Shown: in pieces, positions 47,613-55,876 of the stretch
How positions within the stretch are numbered: the first letter of the stretch is position 1
Layout: each line of letters starts with the position of its first letter
From: CAZYFH01 sp965249175
Lineage (GTDB): Bacteria > Acidobacteriota > Vicinamibacteria > Vicinamibacterales > UBA8438
Reading direction: 5' to 3'
Assembly: GCA_965249175.1 (NCBI GenBank)
Contig: OZ252227.1
Coordinates: 2,108,001-2,172,000, forward strand
DNA length: 64,000 nucleotides
The notes under the pieces: generated by a model
Databases searched by the model: none
What the model was told of the DNA's origin: nothing
What the model saw: only the letters and a program-made list of their open reading frames with translations
Made by a program: the position numbers and the translations under genes

Positions 47613-48688
47613 TGCCACCCGTTCGATTCCTCGACCCGGTCTATCTGTGGCTGCTGGCGCTGCCCGCGGGGCTGCTGGCCGCTTGGACGTGGCAGCTCGT
47701 GCGTCGCCGCGTCGATGCCCGCCGGTACCGTGAGCGGCGCACCGTGCCGGTGGCAGAGCGCCACGCCTTCGCCGGCGGTCTGTCGTTCTGGCTGTCGGTG
47801 ATCGCGGCATCGGCGCTCGTCATCGTGGCGCTGGCGAGGCCGCAGGCGCTCGTCTCGGTCGTCCAGTCCGCGGGAGTCGACTTCGTGGTGCTCCAGGACG
47901 GGTCCACGTCGATGCGCGTCGACGACGTCGCGCCCGATCGCTGGCAGCGGTCGATGGCCTGGCTCCGGACCTTTGCGGACGTGCTGAGCTGGCGACAGGA
48001 GCGGGTCGCCCTTGCGCTGTTCGCCCATCGCGCGGCGCCACAGGTCCGACTGACGAGCGATCCGAACGCCTTCTACTTCTTTCTCGATCATCTGAGCGGC
48101 GCCTCACCGTTCCGGCTGCGAGATGACACGAGTTGGGATACGAACATCGAGGACGGGATCTACTGGGGCGTGAAGATGATCGAGCGGGACGAGGAGCTCT
48201 ACGGCCGCCGCTTGAGTGCCAGGGCGTTCGTCGTCCTGTCCGACGGTCAGTCGTGGAGCGGCGAGGTCGAGCGCGCGCTCGCGCGTGCCCAGGACCGCAA
48301 TATCCGCGTTTACGTCGTTGGCGTCGGCACGACCGGCGGCGGGTTCATCCCTCAGTTGCCGGTCGGCCGGTACCAGGAGGCGGAGCCGCCCATCCACTCG
48401 ACGCTCGATCGCCAATCGCTCCGTGCCATCGCGCAGGCTGGTGGGGGCGCGTACTTCGAGCTCGGGTCGGAGCCCGACTCTGTCATCGCGCTCAAGATCG
48501 TGACCGATGTCATGCGATCCTCCCGTGGCGTGCTGCAGCGCCAGGAGGAGTTCACCGAGCTGTATTGGTGGCTGCTCGTGGCCGCGGCGTTCGTTCTCGG
48601 CCTGGGAACGTTATTGATCAAGGAACGCGCCCAGCTGTGGTGGCAGCTCGCCGCGGCCGTCACCCTGTTTGCGGTGCTGCTGCCGTGA
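47612..48688 (+). CDS. VWA-domain membrane protein, MxaL-like
   Basis: 358 residues. Two N-terminal membrane segments (VYLWLLALPAGLLAAWTW and LSFWLSVIAASALVIVALA) and two C-terminal ones flank a VWA domain with VDFVVLQDGSTSMRVDD (MIDAS DGSTS), DTNIEDGIYWG and VVLSDGQSW. It is the last gene of the R-S-A-C-K-L set. In Methylorubrum, MxaL is needed for calcium incorporation into methanol dehydrogenase. Confidence 0.78.
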   Translation: MPPVRFLDPVYLWLLALPAGLLAAWTWQLVRRRVDARRYRERRTVPVAERHAFAGGLSFWLSVIAASALVIVALARPQALVSVVQSAGVDFVVLQDGSTSMRVDDVAPDRWQRSMAWLRTFADVLSWRQERVALALFAHRAAPQVRLTSDPNAFYFFLDHLSGASPFRLRDDTSWDTNIEDGIYWGVKMIERDEELYGRRLSARAFVVLSDGQSWSGEVERALARAQDRNIRVYVVGVGTTGGGFIPQLPVGRYQEAEPPIHSTLDRQSLRAIAQAGGGAYFELGSEPDSVIALKIVTDVMRSSRGVLQRQEEFTELYWWLLVAAAFVLGLGTLLIKERAQLWWQLAAAVTLFAVLLP

Positions 48689-48745
48689 TAGGTCTTGCAT
48701 CGACACCGCGAGAGGAGCACCTATGACGAATCATCCGATCGGCGC

Positions 48746-49669
48746 ATGCCGCGTGCCGGCATCAATTTCATGATCATCATCATCGGCGTGGCACTGCTCC
48801 TGGCGGCGCGCGTGGCGACCGCGCAGCCCCTGCGCGATGACGGCTGGGGGTTCGCGTTCGTGGCTCCCACCGGGTGGCAGGTCGTCGACCAGTCCGCGGA
48901 GGGCGCTGTGCTCTTCTCGGCGGACCTTGGCGCCTACCTCCTCATCGAGCCGCATCAGTTCGAGAGTCGGGAGGCGCTGGCGCTGGCGGCGGGCCGCGGA
49001 TACGAGAACACTGGCGTGCGCCTGTCGCCGGCGGGGGAGGTGGTCGACCACGGCGAGGGTGTCGCGGTCGAGATGGAGGGCGTCGTGGAGGGACAGCAGG
49101 CACGGGCGTACGCCATCGGCCTGCTGTCGCCGTACGGTGGGGGAGCGATCGTGCTGATGGCCGTGGCCCAGGCCCAGTGGGACGCGGCGTTCGTGCCACG
49201 CGTCGAAAGCGTCGCCACGACGTTCGAGTTCTTCGATCCGGCAACGGCAATGACGACGGCCGCGGCCTCCGCCGGCGATACTGACTGGACGAGCAAGTTC
49301 GCGGGGCACTGCGTGGCCTACATGAGCAGCAGCGGTGGCGGCGGGAATGCCGTCGGCGGATTTGCGACGGGCACGTATGCGTCCGATCGGGCGAAGCTGT
49401 ATCTGAACCCCGACGGTCGATTTCAGTCGGGCGCGAGCCACTCGGCGTCGTTCGACGCCGGGGTGTCGTTCGGCAACGTGGCCTCCGACTCGGGGCTCCG
49501 GCAGGGCACGTGGTCCATCGTGGGCGAGGGTGGATCGAGCACGTTGCGGCTCCAGTCTGAAGACGGGTCGCTCGGCGGGTACGTGCTCACGACCAATGAG
49601 CGCGGCCATACGTTCCTCGATGGCGATCGCTGGTTCGTCGTCAGTTACCAGGAATGTGAAGACATTTGA
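48746..49669 (+). CDS. Exported hypothetical protein
   Basis: 307 residues from the ATG at 48746; a second candidate is 48770 (MIIIIGVALLLAARVATA). A signal peptide precedes a domain with WGFAFVAPTGWQVVDQSAEG, similar in layout to small lipoprotein-like sensors of unknown function, and a second, Gly/Ser-rich beta domain (HCVAYMSSSGGGGNAVGG). A strong ribosome site (GAGAGGAG) precedes another ATG at 48723 in a different frame; that 16-codon frame ends in TGA overlapping the ATG at 48770, so it may be a coupling leader or mark a small frameshift. Confidence 0.6.
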   Translation: MPRAGINFMIIIIGVALLLAARVATAQPLRDDGWGFAFVAPTGWQVVDQSAEGAVLFSADLGAYLLIEPHQFESREALALAAGRGYENTGVRLSPAGEVVDHGEGVAVEMEGVVEGQQARAYAIGLLSPYGGGAIVLMAVAQAQWDAAFVPRVESVATTFEFFDPATAMTTAAASAGDTDWTSKFAGHCVAYMSSSGGGGNAVGGFATGTYASDRAKLYLNPDGRFQSGASHSASFDAGVSFGNVASDSGLRQGTWSIVGEGGSSTLRLQSEDGSLGGYVLTTNERGHTFLDGDRWFVVSYQECEDI

Positions 49670-50218
49670 ATGAGTGTGTCGGGCAATGTCCCACTGTCGT
49701 GGATCTCGCCGAGGGCCACGGTGAAGACCAGCCCGATCCATGGTCGAGGTCTCTTTGCGAGTCAGCGAATCGCGGCCGGCGAGCTGGTGGCCGTCAAAGG
49801 CGGCTACGTCTTCGATCGCGCGGCGCTCGAGGCGATCGAACCCGAGCTCGGTCCGGACGCCGAGGTGCCGGTGGCCGAGGGGTTGTTCATCGGGCCGGTG
49901 CGGCCATCGGAGCGGGACGGCGGCATGATCTTCAGCAATCACTCTTGCGCGCCCAACATCGGTGTCAAGGGACAGATCGTCTTCGTCGCGATGCGCGCCA
50001 TCGAGCCGGGGGAAGAGCTGACCCACGATTGGGCAATGACCGACGACGACACCTACGAGATGACCTGCCGGTGCGGCGCACCGGAGTGCCGGGGACACGT
50101 CACCGGGCAGGACTGGCGCCGTCCGGAGCTGCAGGCGCGGTATCGCGGCTACATCTCGTGGTATCTCGAGGATCGGATTCGCCGCGCGGCGGTCGCCGCC
50201 GGCGCCGGTCCCGCGTGA
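49670..50218 (+). CDS. SET-domain protein (putative protein-lysine methyltransferase)
   Basis: 182 residues. The SET fold is clear: SPIHGRGLFASQRIAAGELV at the start, FSNHSCAPNIGV (the NHSC knot), GEELTHDWAMTD and post-SET-like CRCGAPECRG with three cysteines. Bacterial SET proteins methylate lysines of ribosomal or chromatin-like proteins in the few studied cases. It starts directly after the previous stop codon. Confidence 0.88.
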   Translation: MSVSGNVPLSWISPRATVKTSPIHGRGLFASQRIAAGELVAVKGGYVFDRAALEAIEPELGPDAEVPVAEGLFIGPVRPSERDGGMIFSNHSCAPNIGVKGQIVFVAMRAIEPGEELTHDWAMTDDDTYEMTCRCGAPECRGHVTGQDWRRPELQARYRGYISWYLEDRIRRAAVAAGAGPA

Positions 50219-50224
50219 TCCGGC

Positions 50225-50998
50225 ATGGATCTCTCCTTTGTTCCGCTGCTTCGGACGCAACGCGAGCTCTATCGGATGCCCCGGGGCATGGACCGCTTCA
50301 GGGCCTATCTCAACACCATGGTCGATGGTGAGACGGGGGATCTGGCGCTGCCGCTGGTCGCGATGAACCCGATGGGCAAGGACCACGTGCCGGATCTGCT
50401 CGACCGACTGATCGCGCTCGATGCCGATGCCGCCGGCGCGGCCACGGTGACGACGCTGTCAGCAGAGCTGGCCGATCGGTCCGGGCGATTCCGCGTCGGC
50501 CTCGTCGTGGCGGATGATGCGCACGGGGGGTGGACGAATCGGTATTGCACCGAGTTCAGCCATCGGTTCGAGGGGCGCGCGCTCTATCGGCGAGGATGGG
50601 TCGTGGCGCTCGTCTGGACCAGCGAGGCCCCCGACCGGCGCACCGTCATCGAGGAGGTCGGCACGGTCGTGCATCGGGTTGCCTACGTGGACGAGCACGG
50701 ACCTGCGGTGACGCTGGGTCAGATGCTCGCGCAAGAGGGGAGAGCGATGACGCTCGCGGGATGCGGAGCGCCGAGGCTCGAGGCCGACGATCTCGACTAC
50801 ACACGCCAGGTCGTCGAGCCGCTGCGCGACGCGACCGACCGCGCGACGATCATGGCCTGTCTCTTCGGCGACGATGCGGCGACATTGCTGGGTTATCGGC
50901 CGCACGGGCTCACCGAGCGGGCCGGGCTCGCCCTGGCGCTGCACGATGCGCGAGCCGCGCTCGCACGGACGTCGGGTTTGCATGGAGTCGCCTCGTGA
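50225..50998 (+). CDS. Conserved hypothetical protein
   Basis: 257 residues, no membrane segment or signal. Recognisable features are MPRGMDRFRAYLNTMVDGET, LPLVAMNPMGKDHVP and a C-terminal HDARAALARTSG. The layout (a MNPMGKDHV stretch, then an alpha/beta domain with RFRVGLVVADDAHGGW) is one I have seen annotated only as hypothetical. It starts 7 bp after the SET gene and overlaps the VOC gene by GTGA, suggesting an operon. Confidence 0.7.
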   Translation: MDLSFVPLLRTQRELYRMPRGMDRFRAYLNTMVDGETGDLALPLVAMNPMGKDHVPDLLDRLIALDADAAGAATVTTLSAELADRSGRFRVGLVVADDAHGGWTNRYCTEFSHRFEGRALYRRGWVVALVWTSEAPDRRTVIEEVGTVVHRVAYVDEHGPAVTLGQMLAQEGRAMTLAGCGAPRLEADDLDYTRQVVEPLRDATDRATIMACLFGDDAATLLGYRPHGLTERAGLALALHDARAALARTSGLHGVAS

Positions 50999-51396
50999 GC
51001 CCGTCGAGCGTTCGAACGTTCGGGTTGACGCATCTTGCGCTCGCGGTGAAGGATCCCGAGCGGTCGTTTCGGTTCTACCAACAGGTGTGCGGGGTCGTTG
51101 AGGTCTACCGGGAGGATGCGTTCATCCAGGTCCAAACGCCCGGCGCTCGGGACGCGATCGTCTTCGAACGTAAGCCGAATGACGCTGGAAAGATTGGCGG
51201 GGTCATCCACTTCGGGTTTCGCCTCGTCGATCCCGGAGACGTCGATGCGGCTGCGGCCGCGATCGAGGCGGCCGGTGGCACCGTGACGAGCCGCGGGGAG
51301 TTCTGTCCGGGCGAACCGTTCCTCTTTGCCAAGGACCTTGACGGATACGAGCTTGAGATCTGGTATGAGCTGCCAACGCCGGTGGACCCGACCTGA
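50995..51396 (+). CDS. VOC-family protein
   Basis: 133 residues from the GTG at 50995, which overlaps the previous stop codon. The first module has TFGLTHLALAVKDPERSFRF with the metal histidine, the second IHFGFRLVDPGDVD and FLFAKDLDGYELEIWYE with the C-terminal glutamate. The DLDGYELEIWY ending is typical of fosfomycin-resistance/glyoxalase-like VOC enzymes. The substrate is unknown. Confidence 0.85.
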   Translation: MSPSSVRTFGLTHLALAVKDPERSFRFYQQVCGVVEVYREDAFIQVQTPGARDAIVFERKPNDAGKIGGVIHFGFRLVDPGDVDAAAAAIEAAGGTVTSRGEFCPGEPFLFAKDLDGYELEIWYELPTPVDPT

Positions 51397-51408
51397 CAGG
51401 AGGCGAAT

Positions 51409-51903
51409 GTGAAGAGCTGGCGAACCATCGCGGCGGCTGGGATACTCGCGACAACCATCCTCATGGGCGTGCCCGCCGCGGCGCAACCGCTCGACGAGGC
51501 CGCCCGCCGTGGCGTCCGCGACGAGCTCAATACGTTCTTCGATCAGTACTACGAGTGGTACTCGGCCGGTCGCGCCGACGAGATTTCCCGGCACGCGTAC
51601 AACGTCCCCTATCAGCTCGGCAACGGCACCGCGCTCACGACGCGCGCCGAGGTGCGGCAGTGGGTGGTCGACGCGTATGCGCGGCTCGAGGCGCAGGGCT
51701 ACGGGCGCTCGGCGATGCCGGAGCGCAACATCTGCGTGCTGAGTGCCGGCGCGGCCATGGTGAGCGGTCGGGGCGTCCGGTATCGGACGGACGGTAGCGT
51801 GTTCGGCGAGTACGGATGGACGTACACCGTCGTCATGACGGACGACGGCTGGCGCATCGTGTCGATCTTTGGACACGACCCGGGCCTTGCGGTGGGTTGC
51901 TGA
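51409..51903 (+). CDS. Exported NTF2-like protein
   Basis: 164 residues. A signal peptide (IAAAGILATTILMGVPAAAQ) is followed by an NTF2/SnoaL-type cone fold: LNTFFDQYYEWYSAGRADEI and YTVVMTDDGWRIVSIFGHDP. The GTG at 51409 has AGGAGG at a good distance. The function is unknown; such domains act as small enzymes or ligand-binding units. Confidence 0.72.
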   Translation: MKSWRTIAAAGILATTILMGVPAAAQPLDEAARRGVRDELNTFFDQYYEWYSAGRADEISRHAYNVPYQLGNGTALTTRAEVRQWVVDAYARLEAQGYGRSAMPERNICVLSAGAAMVSGRGVRYRTDGSVFGEYGWTYTVVMTDDGWRIVSIFGHDPGLAVGC

Positions 51904-51949
51904 CCGAGGGCTGCACACGGGGTGGATTCACAAGACGAGGAGGTGCCTG

Positions 51950-52255
51950 TTGGCCGTGTATGTGATCGCGCAAGGTCGGGTCGAAGATCGCCAGAAGATG
52001 GATGAATACGTGAGCAAGGTCATTCCCACCATCGGCGCGCACGGCGGACGCGTTGTCGCCTTCGACGAGACGCCCGAGGTCGTCGAGGGGTCGAACGAGT
52101 ATCCGCGGACGGTGGTGCTGGAGTTCGCGGATCAGGCGGCGTTTCGCGCGTGGTACGACTCACCCGAGTATCAAGCGATCCTGCCGCTGCGTCTCGACTC
52201 GACGCCCGGGCGACTCATCGTCGCGAACGGCTTCACGCCGCCGCCGGCCGGCTAG
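51950..52255 (+). CDS. DUF1330-family protein
   Basis: 101 residues. YVIAQGRVEDRQKMDEYVSK, GGRVVAFDETPEVVEG and VVLEFADQAAFRAWYDSPEY match DUF1330 ferredoxin-fold (ABM-like) proteins. AGGAGG at 51938-51943 lies 6 bp before TTG at 51950, which decides the start; there is also a GTG at 51956. Confidence 0.85.
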   Translation: MAVYVIAQGRVEDRQKMDEYVSKVIPTIGAHGGRVVAFDETPEVVEGSNEYPRTVVLEFADQAAFRAWYDSPEYQAILPLRLDSTPGRLIVANGFTPPPAG

Positions 52256-52264
52256 TCGCCCGCG

Positions 52265-53014
52265 TCACGGTTTGCGCTCGTACCAGTAGCGCTGCGCGAG
52301 CGCATGGCCGTCGAAAGGGCGCCGGAGCAGCAACAGGCCGAGGCGTGCGAAGAGCGTGAAGTAGTGCCAGTCGCCGAACTGGTCGAACTTGCGCATCGAC
52401 GCCAGCGCCTTCACCGAGCCGAGGCGGGTCAGATGCTGGCCGCGCTGGCGGCCGCGCCGTTTGAGGTTCCAGAGGAAGGCGACGTCCTCTGCAAACAGGC
52501 GCCGTTCGTTGTAGCCCCCAACCTCCTCGAATGCGCCGCGTGGACAGAACACCACGCCGGTATCCATACCGGTCACGACGACCAGCGGGACAATGGCGAG
52601 ATAGGTCGCGAGGATGCCGATCGACCACCGCTCTAGCCGGACGCCGGTCGCGCCCGCGATGACGCGCCCGTCGGCGAGCGCGCGATCGATCGCGTTGAAC
52701 GTGTCGGGGTGGATGCGCGAGTCGGCGTCAATGAAGCTGAAGACCGCGCCGCGCGCCACGTGGGCGCCGCCGTTGCGCGCGGCGGCAATCACGCGCTTCT
52801 CGACCTCCACGACCCGACAATCTCGGTCGGCGGCGATCTTGGCCGTGGTGTCCGTCGACGCGTTGTCCGCCACGATGACCTCGATCCGGTCGGCGCCGGG
52901 CATATATCGCGCGCGGGCCTCGTCGACGGTGTCGAGCAGGCGTGGCAGGAGCGCCGCCTCGTTGTAGGCGGGGATGATGAGCGAATGCTGGATAAGCAAT
53001 CCCGAGCCAGGCAC
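52265..53014 (-). CDS. Family 2 glycosyltransferase
   Basis: 249 residues. GT-A fold: SLIIPAYNEAALLPRLLDTV, VIVADNASTDTT, the DxD-type FSFIDADSRIHPDT and the ED motif in RRLFAEDVAFLWNLKRRGR. One hydrophobic stretch (GILATYLAIVPLVVVTG) is present in the second half. It would add sugars to a lipid or glycan acceptor at the membrane; the donor is unknown. A GTG is used as start at 53014. Confidence 0.88.
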   Translation of the reverse strand: MPGSGLLIQHSLIIPAYNEAALLPRLLDTVDEARARYMPGADRIEVIVADNASTDTTAKIAADRDCRVVEVEKRVIAAARNGGAHVARGAVFSFIDADSRIHPDTFNAIDRALADGRVIAGATGVRLERWSIGILATYLAIVPLVVVTGMDTGVVFCPRGAFEEVGGYNERRLFAEDVAFLWNLKRRGRQRGQHLTRLGSVKALASMRKFDQFGDWHYFTLFARLGLLLLRRPFDGHALAQRYWYERKP

Positions 53015-53033
53015 GTGGGTCGCGAGCGGGCTG

Positions 53034-53468
53034 CTAGTGACGCTGGTGGCTCAGGCGCCCGTAATGGGCGTCATGCTTGGCGACGACCATCTTTCCAATC
53101 GGCGCCACCGCCATGCCGGCCAGTTTCACGTGCTGCCAGGCGAAGGGAATGCCGATGACCGTCACGGTCAGGAGGGCGGCAAAGAACAGATGGCCGAGTG
53201 CCAGCCACCAGCCGGCAAGGACGAACCAGATGATGTTGCCCAGCACGCCTAGACCGCCCGTTCCGAGATCTTCGCGGCCGGTCACATCCTCTCGGTCGAC
53301 GATGGTCCGGCCAAACGGCCACAGATGAAACTCTGCCATGTTGAAGGCCGCGCGCGCCCAGGGAAGTCCCACGATCGAAATGGCGAAGAAGAACGCTGCG
53401 ATCAACCATCCAACGGCCATTTCAAGACCGCCGAAGATGATCCAGACGATGTTGAGCAGGAGATTCAT
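53034..53468 (-). CDS. yccF: YccF-family inner membrane protein
   Basis: 144 residues with two repeated YccF units, each of two hydrophobic segments: NIVWIIFGGLEMAVGWLIAA then GLPWARAAFNMAEFHLWPFG, and NIIWFVLAGWWLALGHL then GIPFAWQHVKLAGMAVAPIG. The family is widespread, with unknown function. I use the ATG at 53468; the frame is open upstream only because it runs through the tRNA-Lys gene. Confidence 0.88.
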   Translation of the reverse strand: MNLLLNIVWIIFGGLEMAVGWLIAAFFFAISIVGLPWARAAFNMAEFHLWPFGRTIVDREDVTGREDLGTGGLGVLGNIIWFVLAGWWLALGHLFFAALLTVTVIGIPFAWQHVKLAGMAVAPIGKMVVAKHDAHYGRLSHQRH

Positions 53469-53581
53469 GTGAGTGGAACCGTGGTCCGTAGCCGGGGCCG
53501 GGGCCGGGACAGCGTTGACACTGTGGACATCGTAACCTACCCAGAGAGGTGCCAGGTTGGTAGCTGGCGGGCGAGAAGAAG

Positions 53582-53653
53582 TGGGCCGCGTTGGGATCGA
53601 ACCAACGACTCCCTGATTAAAAGTCAGGTGCTCTACCACTGAGCTAGCGGCCC
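53582..53653 (-). tRNA. tRNA-Lys (anticodon TTT)
   Basis: 72 nt without encoded CCA. Acceptor GGGCCGC pairs with GCGGCCC; the anticodon stem-loop is CCTGA-CTTTTAA-TCAGG, anticodon TTT; the T arm is GTTGG-TTCGATC-CCAAC. A tyrosine integrase gene ends 32 bp from its 5' end. Confidence 0.94.
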
Positions 53654-53685
53654 GTATGTGGTGTAACGCTTATGGCACGAACGAC

Positions 53686-54798
53686 TTACGTGGACACGCC
53701 GATCCGGCGTACCGTGGCCGATCGGCCCGATTGTCCCTTTTTTGTCCCTGTCGCGGCCGCGGCGAGCTTCCGAATGGCCTCCTGGAGGTCAGCCTCGTTG
53801 ACGATGTCATAGCGGTCGAAGACGCTCCGGGTCTTGTGCCCGGTCAGCTGCATGGCCGTTCGCTCTGGGACGCCCGCGCGCACCAAGTTTCGCACGGCCG
53901 TCCGCCGGAAGTCATGCGGGATCCGGGTGGGGCAGCCCGCCTTCTGGCACGCGCACAGCCACGCCTTGCGGAACGACCCGACCCGGCGACCTGGATGTGC
54001 CCCGCGCAGTCGCGGAAACATCCACGGACTCAGGATACCGCGGGCCATGAGCGCCTCATGGGTCGCCCATTGTCCCTCGATCGTGTCGCGGAGCTCCGGG
54101 AGCAGGTCGCCATACGGAAACAGGCGCCCGTCGCTGTTCTTCGTCGTCCCTGGATCAAGCCGCACGGTCCCTGCCCGACGATCGAGCTGCCGCCACTGCA
54201 GGCGCGTGATCTCACTGGGCACGCGCCAGCCGGTGTAGTACGCGAACACGACAACCGGGCGGAGGCGGGAGGGGAGTGCGTCCCGGACGGCGGTGAACTC
54301 CTCCCACTCGAAGAACCCGATCCGCACGTTGTTCTCCCGGAGCATCGGAATATGCGGCCGGTGGAGGACCTTGCCCGCTTGGGTCGCCAGCGTGAACATT
54401 CGCTTCAGCGCAGCCAGCTCGCGGTTGATCGTGGCATTCGCCGCGCTGTCGGTCTGGCGCTTGGTGATGTAGGCGCGGATGTCCGCCGTCGTGATGTTCG
54501 ACAGCCGGCGCGCACCGAAGAACGGCTCGAGCCACAGTGTGATGCGTCGCTCGACCTCGTTGAGTGACCGCTTGCCGTTGGTCCGGTAGTCGTTTCGTAG
54601 ATCTTCCGCGGCTTCCTCGAAGCGGAGCCGGCCGATCCGTGACGTGACGGGCACACCGCGGGCGACGTCGCCCTCACGGATCTTCAAGAGGGCAGCGGCG
54701 GCCTGCTTCTTCTCGCTGTGTGCGCTTTCCTCATGCCGCTGGCCGTTTCGGTAGTACCGGATCCACCAGACTCGACCGCGTCGTCTCAACTCGCCCAT
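53686..54798 (-). CDS. int: Tyrosine-type site-specific integrase
   Basis: 370 residues. An AP2-like arm-binding N-terminus (RVWWIRYYRNGQRHEESAHS) and a SAM-like core-binding domain precede the catalytic domain with Arg in FAYYTGWRVPSEITRLQW, His and Arg in IPHDFRRTAVRNLVRAG, and the tyrosine in TGHKTRSVFDRYDI. AAGGAG precedes the ATG at 54798. It probably integrated the element next to tRNA-Lys. Confidence 0.93.
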   Translation of the reverse strand: MGELRRRGRVWWIRYYRNGQRHEESAHSEKKQAAAALLKIREGDVARGVPVTSRIGRLRFEEAAEDLRNDYRTNGKRSLNEVERRITLWLEPFFGARRLSNITTADIRAYITKRQTDSAANATINRELAALKRMFTLATQAGKVLHRPHIPMLRENNVRIGFFEWEEFTAVRDALPSRLRPVVVFAYYTGWRVPSEITRLQWRQLDRRAGTVRLDPGTTKNSDGRLFPYGDLLPELRDTIEGQWATHEALMARGILSPWMFPRLRGAHPGRRVGSFRKAWLCACQKAGCPTRIPHDFRRTAVRNLVRAGVPERTAMQLTGHKTRSVFDRYDIVNEADLQEAIRKLAAAATGTKKGQSGRSATVRRIGVST

Positions 54799-54885
54799 TT
54801 CACGCTCCTTTTAGCCGACAGCGCCGTGCGGTTGGTCATTCCGCGACAGATTCCGTAACACCGACACCAGCCGCAAGAGCACCCG

Positions 54886-55236
54886 CTACGACGTCTTGTC
54901 AACGAAGGTCCCAACGATGTCGTCGACAACTTGCTCGAGCGTCAGCTCGGGCCCAAGATTCACCTGGAACTTCGCCGAGTCGAACGTCGATCGACGAACC
55001 TTGAAGCGATACGGCTCATCACCGTCTGGATTCGGCTTCCATTCAATCACGCCGCTTCCGAGCGCCGATGGGGAGTCTCGTTGGTATCTCAGCAGATGAC
55101 CGTTCCGGGTAATACGAAACGTATCGCGCGTTCGATCCTCGATCCGCATCCGTGGGTCTGTGTCTGCCTTCGTCTCAAGTCGCGCCAGCACGGCGTCAAA
55201 AAGATCCCTCTGAAGTTCATCGTCGTCGCCACGCAT
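54886..55236 (-). CDS. Prophage hypothetical protein
   Basis: 116 residues, no recognised domain. It has DLFDAVLARLETKADTDPRM, RITRNGHLLRYQRDSPSALG and a C-terminal LTLEQVVDDIVGTFVDKTS. A strong ribosome site (GGGGGAG) precedes the ATG at 55236, which overlaps the stop of the gene upstream (TGATG). Its place next to the integrase suggests an early or regulatory role. Confidence 0.65.
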   Translation of the reverse strand: MRGDDDELQRDLFDAVLARLETKADTDPRMRIEDRTRDTFRITRNGHLLRYQRDSPSALGSGVIEWKPNPDGDEPYRFKVRRSTFDSAKFQVNLGPELTLEQVVDDIVGTFVDKTS

Positions 55237-55478
55237 CACTCCCCCTTGCTCTTGAGCTCGCCGTCGTGGTCCGCGAGAAAGGCGCGGATGTCCTCGACAT
55301 TCTCGAGCAGCCGCGTCCACTGCTCTTTGTAGAGCGTCACCGGGAAGCGACCGAGCCCGTAGACCGACAGCGCTCCCTTCTGGCTCACCTTCAGCGACAG
55401 GGGGCTCGCCTCTCGGCGTTTCAGTTGTTCGTTCTCCGCTCGGAGCCGCGCCAGTTCGGTTTGTGTGTCGTCGGTCAT
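55236..55478 (-). CDS. Small prophage protein with N-terminal coiled coil
   Basis: 80 residues. A heptad-rich start (TELARLRAENEQLKRR) leads to SLKVSQKGALSVYGLGRFPV and TLYKEQWTRLLENVEDIRAF. The SVYGLGRFPVTLYxEQW block recurs in small proteins of diverse bacteria and phages annotated as hypothetical. CAGGAGGA lies just before the ATG. Confidence 0.75.
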   Translation of the reverse strand: MTDDTQTELARLRAENEQLKRREASPLSLKVSQKGALSVYGLGRFPVTLYKEQWTRLLENVEDIRAFLADHDGELKSKGE

Positions 55479-55564
55479 GAGTCCTCCTGTTCCGTGTCCG
55501 TCGCGCCGTAACTCGGCTCTACCGACGCGTCGTCGCCAGCGCCGGTAGAGCCAACCCCTCACCG

Positions 55565-55876
55565 TCACCGACGCCGATCGTTCGCGGGCTGCGCCTGCTG
55601 GTTGCTGTGGACGAGCCGAAGGCCCCGCGTCGGTCTGCTGGGCGGTGCCCACCCCGGTCGCGGCCAGGAAAAGAGCTCGGCGAAGTGGCGCATCGCCAAC
55701 ACCCCCTCTGGCGTCATCGTCGCCGGGTCGAGGATCACGACGTCCACGTTGAGCTCGGCTGCCAGGCCGCGTATCACCTCTGCGGGGGGCCGTGGCGGCC
55801 TCTCGAGCAGCTTGGCCATGTTGCCGGCGATCTCCGCATCCGTCTTCCCCCCACGGGATCGACGAGGCGGCCTCAT
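55565..55876 (-). CDS. Small prophage protein, paralog of its upstream neighbour
   Basis: 103 residues. PPAEVIRGLAAELNVDVVIL followed by DPATMTPEGVLAMRH resembles the next protein's SSEVLRGIADELGLQVTIVD-PA block, so the two are diverged tandem duplicates. The start overlaps the neighbour's stop in an ATGA (55873-55876). Function unknown. Confidence 0.62.
   Translation of the reverse strand: MRPPRRSRGGKTDAEIAGNMAKLLERPPRPPAEVIRGLAAELNVDVVILDPATMTPEGVLAMRHFAELFSWPRPGWAPPSRPTRGLRLVHSNQQAQPANDRRR

Noticed and set aside
53034..53639. Longer start for the YccF protein
   Set aside because: The extra 57 residues are translated from the tRNA-Lys gene and the spacer behind it.
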